This document shows, in pieces, positions 1-5,165 of a stretch of 5,165 nt of DNA. The DNA comes from DATESN01 sp035270785 (lineage in GTDB: Bacteria > Bacillota > Clostridia > Lachnospirales > Lachnospiraceae), in NCBI GenBank assembly GCA_035270785.1, contig DATESN010000064.1, positions 1 to 5,165 on the forward strand, read 5' to 3'. Numbering within the stretch: the stretch's first letter is position 1; each line of letters starts with the position of its first letter. A model generated the notes under the pieces. It was not told where the DNA came from. It saw only the letters and a list, made by a program, of their open reading frames with translations, and did not search any database. The position numbers were made by a program, and so were the translations under genes.

Positions 1-2
1 AT

Positions 3-680
3 ATGTGGGATGGAAAAAGAAAAGCGGTTACATTCAGTTATGATGATGGAATTGAAATGGATAGGAGACTTGTGGAGATGTTCAACAAGTATGACTTGAA
101 ATGTACGTTTAATTTGAATAGTGGAATACAGTCTGGAGTAAATAGCTTTCTAAATAAAGGTGTCAATATAAGAAGAATGAATATCAAAGGATTGAAGGAA
201 TTGTATAGGGGACACGAAATTGCCGCTCACACATTAACTCATCCTAACTTGTTGAATTTTGATGATGAGACAGTATACAATGAAATATGGCAAGACAAAT
301 TCAATTTAGAAAATATCTTTGAACAAAGGGTACAAGGAATGGCGTATCCATATGGTACATTTGATGAAAGAATTCAAGGAATTGCAAAAGAATGTAATAT
401 AAAATATGCTAGAACGGTTATTGAAACTGGGGAATTTAAAATTAGTGAGAATTTGCTGGAATTGAAGCCCAGTACTAGCCATGGCTGTGGTCGTATCTTT
501 GATTTAATGAAGCAATTTATAGAATCAGAAAAAGAGGAAGCACAGCTCTTATATATTTGGGGACACAGCTATGAACTAGAGGTAGAGAACAACTGGGAGA
601 AGATGGAGGAAATATGTAAGAGTCTAGCCAGGAGAGAAGATATCTATTATGGAACAAATGCAGAAGTGCTTTTAGATTAA
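3..680 (+). CDS. Polysaccharide deacetylase family protein (NodB/CE4 fold), possibly 5'-incomplete
   Basis: Predicted metal-dependent deacetylase of the NodB homology (carbohydrate esterase 4) fold, which removes acetyl groups from N-acetylated or O-acetylated sugars; the actual substrate cannot be read from the sequence. Seen in the 225 residues: motif 1 TFSYDD at 10-15 (D14 the expected catalytic base, D15 a metal ligand), motif 2 HTLTHP at 76-81 (H76 and H80 the expected metal ligands), a motif-3-like AYPYG at 114-118, and a late WGHSYE at 186-191 whose H188 would be the motif 5 histidine. Motif 3 lacks the arginine of classical CE4 enzymes. There is no signal peptide or membrane segment, so the visible protein looks cytoplasmic, unlike wall-acting peptidoglycan deacetylases. 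The ATG lies two bases from the window edge, so no ribosome binding site can be seen and a start slightly upstream is possible; the length is close to a complete single domain. A terminator follows, so it is probably not transcribed with PFOR. Fold confident; substrate unknown. Confidence 0.85.
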   Translation: MWDGKRKAVTFSYDDGIEMDRRLVEMFNKYDLKCTFNLNSGIQSGVNSFLNKGVNIRRMNIKGLKELYRGHEIAAHTLTHPNLLNFDDETVYNEIWQDKFNLENIFEQRVQGMAYPYGTFDERIQGIAKECNIKYARTVIETGEFKISENLLELKPSTSHGCGRIFDLMKQFIESEKEEAQLLYIWGHSYELEVENNWEKMEEICKSLARREDIYYGTNAEVLLD

Positions 681-714
681 AACAACTAAGTATGATTATT
701 ATTTATATTTTATC

Positions 715-750
715 AAAGGGACCCCTATTTCACAATGCGGGTTCTTTTTT
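715..750 (+). terminator. Probable rho-independent terminator after the deacetylase gene
   Basis: Bases 715-724 can pair with 739-748 as a 10-bp stem with two G-U wobbles and a GC-rich ACCC/GGGT top, around a 14-base loop. The 3' arm runs into six T (745-750). It starts 34 bases after the deacetylase stop codon. The large loop and the wobbles make it weaker than the terminator after PFOR, but the position is right for ending the deacetylase transcript. Confidence 0.65.
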
Positions 751-795
751 ATTACATAAAGAGCTTGTATCATCTGCTTACATTAAGAATAAAAA

Positions 796-801
796 TATAA
801 T
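796..801 (+). promoter_or_regulatory. Candidate -10 box for the small gene/PFOR unit
   Basis: A perfect TATAAT lies 68 bases before the ATG of the small gene and downstream of the preceding terminator, which is where a promoter for the two-gene unit is expected. No good -35 box lies 16-19 bases upstream and there is no TG extension, so the call rests on the -10 match alone in very AT-rich DNA. A weaker alternative is TTGGAG at 804-809 with TATATT at 826-831 (16-base spacing). The rest of the 681-869 gap shows no other recognisable element or riboswitch. Confidence 0.3.
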
Positions 802-853
802 TTTTGGAGACCTTAAAGATATTATTATATTTATATTTATATAAGGAAAGATT

Positions 854-859
854 AGGAGG
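854..859 (+). promoter_or_regulatory. Strong ribosome binding site that decides the start of the small gene
   Basis: A perfect AGGAGG lies 10 bases before the ATG at 870. The same frame stays open back to a TTG at 804, but that codon has no comparable Shine-Dalgarno sequence and would add 22 residues encoded by AT-rich leader DNA. The start at 870 is therefore preferred. Confidence 0.85.
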
Positions 860-869
860 TACTTCAATC

Positions 870-1061
870 ATGACAGATGTGAAGAAAACATTAAGTGGCG
901 TCGATAATAAGCGATTACAAAGTTTAAAAGCTACCAATAAGGAAGGAACGGCAGCGTGGGCAAATGGAGACAAAAAAGAGCTTGATACGAATGTGTATAT
1001 TCCAGCGGAATATAGTGTGGAAAAAGCAAAGAACTGGGTTGATAATGGAAGCCAACTTTAA
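870..1061 (+). CDS. Small DUF3787-like protein, 63 residues, function unknown
   Basis: A 63-residue, cysteine-free, soluble-looking protein with no signal peptide or membrane segment. Its C-terminal two thirds carry a pattern I associate with the clostridial DUF3787 family: TAAWAN at 27-32, an IPAE segment at 44-47 and AKNWVDN at 53-59, after a charged, lysine-rich N-terminus. The assignment is from memory of the family pattern and needs a profile search. No enzymatic motif is visible and no function is claimed. The start at 870 is set by a perfect AGGAGG ten bases upstream. The stop lies 28 bases before the PFOR start with no terminator between, so the two genes are probably transcribed together. 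This suggests, by inference only, a role connected with PFOR or pyruvate metabolism, for example as a small accessory or regulatory protein. It could equally be a chance neighbour. Confidence is high that this is a real gene, moderate for the family. Confidence 0.8.
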   Translation: MTDVKKTLSGVDNKRLQSLKATNKEGTAAWANGDKKELDTNVYIPAEYSVEKAKNWVDNGSQL

Positions 1062-1089
1062 AGAATAGGGATAGGAATGGAGATTTGTT

Positions 1090-4000
1090 ATGTCAAAAAT
1101 ACAATTGACTATAGATGGTAATACAGCAGCAGCCTATGTTGCCTATGCATTTACGGATGTTGCAGCCATATATCCAATTACACCCTCTACGGGCATGGCT
1201 GAGATTACGGATGATTGGGCATCAAAAGGAAGAAAGAATATATTTAATCAAGAAGTAAGTGTGGTAGAGATGCAGTCTGAAGTTGGAGCAGCAGGAGCCT
1301 TTCATGGATCACTTCAAGGTGGTGCTTTATCAACTACATTTACGTCATCTCAAGGATTGCTATTAATGATACCAAATCTATATAAAGTAGCGGGTGAGTT
1401 GTTGCCAGGAGTCCTTCATGTAAGTGCAAGAGCCATTGCAGCTCATGCACTTAGTATATTTGGAGATCATCAGGATGTAATGGCAGTGCGGCAAACTGGA
1501 TGCGTTCTTTTGGCTAGTGGTTCCGTACAAGAAGTTATGGATTTGGCACCAATTGCACACTTATCTGCGATTAAAGGAAGGCTTCCCTTCGTACATTTCT
1601 TTGATGGATTTAGAACTTCTCATGAAATACAAAAAATTGAAGCTTTGGAATATTCAGATTACTCAGAAATGGTTGATTATAATGCAATACAGGAATTTCG
1701 TGATAGAGCTTTATCACCCAATCACCCGGTAATTCGTGGTACAGCCCAGAATCCAGACATCTATTTTCAAGGAAGAGAAGCAAGTAATCCTTTTTACCAT
1801 AATATTATATCAATTGTTCTAACATATATGGAAGAAATGAGTAAAAAGGTCGGTAGAAAGTATGGGTTATTTGATTACTATGGAGCAAAGGATGCAGAGT
1901 ATATTATCATTGCAATGGGATCGGTAACACAGACCATAGAGGAAACCATAGATTATCACAATGGAAAAGGAGAAAAATACGGATTAATTAAAGTACATGT
2001 ATTTCGTCCGTTTTCCGTAAAACATTTACTTGAAATTGTCCCAAAAACAGTAAAAAAAATAGCTGTACTTGACCGTACTAAGGAACCAGGGGCTATTGGT
2101 GAGCCACTTTTTCTAGATGTGATGGGTAGCTTTTGTGAGATAAAAGAAGCACCAATCATTATTGGTGGAAGGTATGGTTTAGGATCTAAAGATACCAATT
2201 CAAGTGATATTACATCAGTGTATAATAATTTAAAGCAAAATAATTCCCAGAATCATTTTACAATTGGAATTGTTGATGATGTAACGAATACATCTCTTGA
2301 AAAAAGTAATTATTTTTCTACAGAACCAACAGACCGTATTTCCTGTAAGGTATGGGGATTAGGTTCCGATGGTACAGTTGGTTCCAATAAACAGGCAATT
2401 ATGATTATTGGTAATAAAACGGATCATTATGTGCAGGCATATTTTGATTATGATTCTAAAAAAAGCGGTGGTGTTACCATTTCCCATCTTCGTTTTGGAA
2501 AATCCTTTATTAAATCTACTTATCTTGTGGGCAATGCAGATTATGTAGCCTGCCATAGTCAGTCCTATGTAAATAAATATGATATCATTCAGGATGCAAA
2601 ACAAAAAGGGATTTTCGTGCTTAACTGCCAGTGGACGGATGAGGAATTAGAAAATTACTTGCCAGTTAAATATAAAAAGTTAATTGCTGAAAAAGAACTA
2701 AGATTTTATACAATTGATGCCATTCAAATTGCAAAAGAAATAGGGTTAGGAAATAGAATTAATATGGTTATGCAAGGCGCTTTCTTTAAACTTATTAAGA
2801 TACTTCCAGAGGAAGTATTTATTGAAGAATTAAATCATGCTGTAACACATTCCTATAGTAAAAAAGGGGATAAAATAGTGGCAATGAATAAGGAGGCAAT
2901 ATTACAAGGAGTTCAAAAGATTCATGAGGTACGAGTACCAAAAGAATGGTTAAGTTTAAATGAAGATACACAGGCTATCAAATCAGAATCAATTACAGAA
3001 CCTGATTTTGTAAAAGATATCATGAGATTAATGCTAAAGGCAAAAGGTCAGAATTTGCCAGTGAGTGCCTTTCGAAGTAGAGAGGATGGCACGTTTCCTT
3101 CCGGTACGTCTTCTTATGAAAAACGTGGAATTGCAATTAATGTTCCTAAATGGATTGAAGATAATTGTATTCAATGCAATCAATGTTCCTTTGTTTGTCC
3201 CCACGGAGTAATTCGGCCTTTTTTACTGACTAAGGATGAGTTGGAAAAAGCTCCAGATTCCTTTCATACGAAAAAGGCAACAGGAAAATCCTTTGAAAAT
3301 TTACAATTTAGAATTCAGATTAGTCCAATGGATTGTACGGGATGTGGAAACTGTGCTGACATTTGTCCTGCCAAAGAGAAGGCTCTAGTTATGAACCCTA
3401 TTGCATCACAAATATCCAATGAAGTGGATAACTGGGAATATGCGAATTATAAGATTGGCTATAAGACAAACCTATCTTTTAATAAGTCATTTAAAGATAG
3501 CCAATTTAAGGAACCATTGATGGAATTTTCTAGTGCGTGTGCAGGTTGCGGAGAAACGGCATATACCAAGTTAATTACACAATTATATGGTGAGCGAATG
3601 ATGATTGCTAACGCAACTGGTTGTTCCTCTATTTGGGGTGCAAGTGCACCAAGCACATCGTACTCCACAAATAAAGAGGGAAAGGGACCTGCCTGGGCAA
3701 ACTCTTTATTTGAAGATAATGCAGAGTATGGATTTGGCATGTATCTTGCAACAAAACAAATGAGAAAAAGTCTTGAAGTAACCATGAAGCAATTAATAGA
3801 TATGAATATAGAAGATAATATAAAAGCATGTATGAGTGATTGGATCAACAATAAAGAGAATGGAGAAATTAGTAAAGAAGTAAGTGATAAGTTGATACTT
3901 TTATTAGAAGATTATCAAACCGAAGATACCGTTATCAAGGAATTGGTTTATAGTATGAAGCAGAGAAAGGATTACCTGATGAAGCGTTCCCAGTGGATTG

Positions 4001-4632
4001 TTGGTGGAGATGGTTGGGCTTATGATATTGGTTTTAGCGGGCTTGATCACGTTATGTCATCAGGTGAAGATATTAATGTATTGGTATTTGATACGGAGGT
4101 ATATTCCAATACAGGAGGTCAGGCCTCTAAAGCTACCCCAGCCGCTGCTGTTGCCAAATTTGCCACATCAGGAAAGAAATCAGGTAAAAAGGATTTGGGA
4201 AGAATGATGATGACTTATGGGAATGTATATGTAGCTCAAGTTGGTATCCATGCAGATAATTCACAGCTAATAAAAGCAATTCGTGAAGCAGAAAGTTATA
4301 AAGGTCCTTCCCTTATCATAGCGTATGCGCCATGCATTAGTCATGGTATTAAGGAAGGAATGGGGAAAAGTATGGCAACTATTAAAAAAGCTGTGAGTGC
4401 AGGCTATTGGCATCTTTATCGATATAATCCAATTTTAAAAAAGGAAAGTAGGAATCCTTTCATTCTTGACTCGAAAGAGCCTACTGAGAATTTTCGCGAT
4501 TTTCTTATGGGCCAAGTTCGATACAGTTCCCTTCTGATCTCATTTCCAAAGGAGGCGGAAGAACTATTTGTAAGAGCAGAAGAATATGCAAGAGAGCGAT
4601 ATGAGATATATAAAAGTTTAGCGTCCTTGTAA
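1090..4632 (+). CDS. nifJ: Pyruvate:ferredoxin (flavodoxin) oxidoreductase, full-length single chain
   Basis: Cytoplasmic iron-sulfur, thiamine diphosphate (TPP) enzyme catalysing pyruvate + CoA + oxidised ferredoxin to acetyl-CoA + CO2 + reduced ferredoxin. Its 1180 residues show the PFOR domains in order. Domain I (about 1-255) has YPITPST at 28-34, with T31, E64 and R114 at the active-site positions known from the Desulfovibrio africanus enzyme. Domain II spans about 256-415. Domain III (about 416-627) has the CoA-linked GLGSDGTVGSNK at 423-434. The EKR domain includes E677-R679. The ferredoxin domain holds two 4Fe-4S sets: C693, C696, C699, C703 and C749, C752, C755, C759. The TPP domain has proximal-cluster ligands C817, C820, C845 and C1082, GDGW at 973-976 and SNTGG at 1006-1010. 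The C-terminal protective extension of D. africanus PFOR is absent. GGAG at 1079-1082 lies seven bases before the ATG. It is probably co-transcribed with the small gene upstream and ends at a strong terminator. No damage is seen. Other 2-oxoacid substrates cannot be excluded, but the single-chain form strongly favours pyruvate. Confidence 0.98.
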   Translation: MSKIQLTIDGNTAAAYVAYAFTDVAAIYPITPSTGMAEITDDWASKGRKNIFNQEVSVVEMQSEVGAAGAFHGSLQGGALSTTFTSSQGLLLMIPNLYKVAGELLPGVLHVSARAIAAHALSIFGDHQDVMAVRQTGCVLLASGSVQEVMDLAPIAHLSAIKGRLPFVHFFDGFRTSHEIQKIEALEYSDYSEMVDYNAIQEFRDRALSPNHPVIRGTAQNPDIYFQGREASNPFYHNIISIVLTYMEEMSKKVGRKYGLFDYYGAKDAEYIIIAMGSVTQTIEETIDYHNGKGEKYGLIKVHVFRPFSVKHLLEIVPKTVKKIAVLDRTKEPGAIGEPLFLDVMGSFCEIKEAPIIIGGRYGLGSKDTNSSDITSVYNNLKQNNSQNHFTIGIVDDVTNTSLEKSNYFSTEPTDRISCKVWGLGSDGTVGSNKQAIMIIGNKTDHYVQAYFDYDSKKSGGVTISHLRFGKSFIKSTYLVGNADYVACHSQSYVNKYDIIQDAKQKGIFVLNCQWTDEELENYLPVKYKKLIAEKELRFYTIDAIQIAKEIGLGNRINMVMQGAFFKLIKILPEEVFIEELNHAVTHSYSKKGDKIVAMNKEAILQGVQKIHEVRVPKEWLSLNEDTQAIKSESITEPDFVKDIMRLMLKAKGQNLPVSAFRSREDGTFPSGTSSYEKRGIAINVPKWIEDNCIQCNQCSFVCPHGVIRPFLLTKDELEKAPDSFHTKKATGKSFENLQFRIQISPMDCTGCGNCADICPAKEKALVMNPIASQISNEVDNWEYANYKIGYKTNLSFNKSFKDSQFKEPLMEFSSACAGCGETAYTKLITQLYGERMMIANATGCSSIWGASAPSTSYSTNKEGKGPAWANSLFEDNAEYGFGMYLATKQMRKSLEVTMKQLIDMNIEDNIKACMSDWINNKENGEISKEVSDKLILLLEDYQTEDTVIKELVYSMKQRKDYLMKRSQWIVGGDGWAYDIGFSGLDHVMSSGEDINVLVFDTEVYSNTGGQASKATPAAAVAKFATSGKKSGKKDLGRMMMTYGNVYVAQVGIHADNSQLIKAIREAESYKGPSLIIAYAPCISHGIKEGMGKSMATIKKAVSAGYWHLYRYNPILKKESRNPFILDSKEPTENFRDFLMGQVRYSSLLISFPKEAEELFVRAEEYARERYEIYKSLASL

Positions 4633-4665
4633 GTCTTGATTTCGATCATCATGTTTGGACTTGTT

Positions 4666-4711
4666 AAGTGATAGTTTTGATGAAAAACTATCACTTTTTT
4701 TTTTTGTTTTT
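4666..4711 (+). terminator. Strong rho-independent terminator after nifJ
   Basis: A perfect 13-bp inverted repeat (4666-4678 with 4684-4696) closes a 5-base loop, GATGA, and is followed by an uninterrupted run of T from 4695 to 4705 and further T to 4711. It lies 33 bases after the PFOR stop codon. The left flank has only two A, so it should act mainly on rightward transcription. Confidence 0.93.
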
Positions 4712-4728
4712 ATTAAAAAAGAACAAAA

Positions 4729-4768
4729 TGTAATAATTCTGTAATAAATATTTAAAAATATTGTAATA
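4729..4768 (+). repeat. TGTAATA direct repeats in 11-bp phase
   Basis: TGTAATA occurs exactly at 4729-4735, 4740-4746 and 4762-4768, so the starts are 11 and 22 bases apart. The empty slot at 4751-4757 holds TTTAAAA, which matches at five of seven positions. Four units in one helical phase resemble the tandem boxes bound by OmpR/PhoB-type response regulators. The regulator is not identified, and AT-rich DNA makes chance matches more likely. Confidence 0.45.
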
Positions 4769-4944
4769 TATTGAAATTGAATTGAAAGATAAAAAATAGA
4801 TGATAAAAAAGAACTTATACTATGAACTATGGTAAGTTGAATCCAGTGTATATGAGGGTCCTAGAAAAATGAGATGAAAATTTTTAAAATTTTTTTATAA
4901 AAAATATTGGAATAATTAAACAAAGATATTACATATAATAGAAG

Positions 4945-4956
4945 TTTTCTAGAAAA
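4945..4956. promoter_or_regulatory. 12-bp palindrome TTTTCTAGAAAA, possible operator
   Basis: A perfect inverted repeat lies 28 bases before the -35 box of the promoter at 4984. The half CTAGAAAA recurs at 4861-4868, 88 bases upstream. It superficially resembles a CodY box but has two central bases rather than one and mismatched flanks, so no regulator is assigned. Confidence 0.3.
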
Positions 4957-4983
4957 GTAAGGAAATGCGACCAGTATATAACA

Positions 4984-5012
4984 TTGAGGATGAATTTTTG
5001 CTGTGATATTAT
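4984..5012 (+). promoter_or_regulatory. Extended -10 promoter for the exported-protein gene
   Basis: TTGAGG at 4984-4989 (four of six to the sigma-A consensus) is separated by exactly 17 bases from TATTAT at 5007-5012, which is preceded by a TG one base away (5004-5005), the extended -10 arrangement. Transcription should start near 5018-5020, giving a leader of about 30 bases. A short inverted repeat, TGCAT at 5014-5018 and ATGCA at 5030-5034, straddles the expected start and could be an operator, though five base pairs is weak evidence. Confidence 0.65.
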
Positions 5013-5050
5013 ATGCATGTAACCGACAGATGCAAAAAAGGAGGTACCAT

Positions 5051-5165
5051 ATGAAAAGAATTATTATAGCATCAATATGTAGTTTAGCTGTTTCGTTTTT
5101 GGGGATATTTGGATCGAACCAAATTTCTGTGAATGATAATAAGTTATTAGAAAATAATGAAACTG
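5051..5165 (+). CDS. N-terminus of a predicted exported protein, cut by the window edge
   Basis: Only the first 38 codons are visible, so no family can be assigned. The start is well supported: AAGGAGGT at 5038-5045 lies six bases before the ATG, and a good promoter lies just upstream. Residues 1-3 (MKR) form a positively charged n-region and about 4-21 a hydrophobic stretch, followed by a polar, asparagine-rich segment from about 22. This is a typical signal peptide or, if uncleaved, an N-terminal membrane anchor. No lipobox cysteine follows the hydrophobic core; the single cysteine, C10, lies inside it, so a lipoprotein is unlikely. The gene has its own promoter and lies beyond the nifJ terminator, so it is not part of the PFOR unit. 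The frame is open to the window edge. Confidence 0.75.
   Translation, partial: MKRIIIASICSLAVSFLGIFGSNQISVNDNKLLENNET

Larger units (their letters stand above)
4712..5050. other. AT-rich intergenic region without a convincing gene
   Basis: This stretch of about 340 bases between the nifJ terminator and the exported-protein gene has no credible coding sequence; the longest thing noticed is a 16-codon frame from 4822 without a ribosome binding site. It contains 11-bp-phased TGTAATA repeats (4729-4768), a TATACT without a -35 box (4816-4821), an AT-only palindrome (4891-4904), a TATAAT whose nearest -35-like TTGGAA is 21 bases away (4934-4939), a 12-bp palindrome (4945-4956) and a good promoter (4984-5012). 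The layout looks like an extended control region for the gene starting at 5051. Confidence 0.6.

Noticed and set aside
811..846. CCTTA/TAAGG inverted repeat just before the ribosome binding site of the small gene
   Set aside because: Only five base pairs closing a 26-base AT-rich loop; too weak to call a regulatory hairpin or riboswitch.
770..973. Antisense open frame over the leader and small gene
   Set aside because: It overlaps the well-supported small gene on the other strand, which has a perfect ribosome binding site and a family-like pattern.
2889..2896. AAGGAGG inside nifJ that could suggest internal translation initiation
   Set aside because: No ATG, GTG or TTG start follows at a proper distance in the PFOR frame, and the surrounding protein is continuous and conserved.
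3459..3851. Antisense open frame of 130 codons inside nifJ
   Set aside because: It lies wholly opposite the conserved TPP and iron-sulfur region of PFOR and has no recognisable domain; it is a shadow of the real gene. The other antisense and out-of-frame openings within 1378-4207 are rejected for the same reason.
4661..4667. TTGTTAA, resembling half of a Rex redox-regulator operator
   Set aside because: The second half TTAACAA is absent at the required spacing, and the site lies after nifJ at the terminator rather than in its promoter.
4416..4694. Antisense open frame covering the end of nifJ and its terminator
   Set aside because: It would begin within the terminator stem region and run opposite the conserved C-terminus of PFOR; no domain is recognisable.
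4822..4872. Sixteen-codon open frame in the intergenic region
   Set aside because: No Shine-Dalgarno sequence at a usable distance and no other coding signal; frames of this length are expected by chance.
4891..4904. AT-only palindrome TTTTTTATAAAAAA
   Set aside because: Runs of T next to runs of A arise easily in DNA of this composition; there is no sign of a terminator for any nearby gene or of a specific regulator.

Overview
The window reads as ordinary chromosome of a low-GC, anaerobic Gram-positive bacterium of the Clostridia, plausibly a Lachnospiraceae or related Clostridium-type organism. The reasons are the very AT-rich DNA, strong AGGAGG-type ribosome binding sites, a full-length single-chain pyruvate:ferredoxin oxidoreductase, a DUF3787-like small protein and a clostridial-style NodB-fold deacetylase. 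The genus cannot be fixed from the sequence alone.

Layout: (1) 3-680, a carbohydrate/polysaccharide deacetylase-like protein at the left edge whose true start may lie at or just outside the window. (2) 715-750, a probable intrinsic terminator that separates it from what follows. (3) About 751-869, an AT-rich leader with a candidate -10 box and a strong ribosome binding site. (4) 870-1061, a 63-residue DUF3787-like protein. (5) 1090-4632, the 1180-residue pyruvate:ferredoxin oxidoreductase (PFOR/NifJ), 28 bases downstream on the same strand and probably co-transcribed with the small gene. (6) 4666-4711, a textbook rho-independent terminator that closes that unit. (7) About 4712-5050, an AT-rich intergenic region without a convincing gene. 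It carries 11-bp-phased TGTAATA repeats, a 12-bp palindrome and, at its right end, a good extended -10 promoter. (8) 5051 to the window edge, the first 38 codons of a gene with an apparent signal peptide.

Functionally the centre of the window is PFOR. It converts pyruvate and CoA to acetyl-CoA, CO2 and reduced ferredoxin, which is the main link between glycolysis and electron disposal in such anaerobes. All cofactor-binding residues that can be checked by eye are present, so the enzyme should be active. The small upstream protein is of unknown function; its tight placement before PFOR is the most interesting association here. The deacetylase and the exported protein belong to separate transcription units. 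I see no mobile element, CRISPR array, tRNA, rRNA or clear new multi-gene system. The points worth following are the small-protein/PFOR pairing and the patterned intergenic region before the exported protein.
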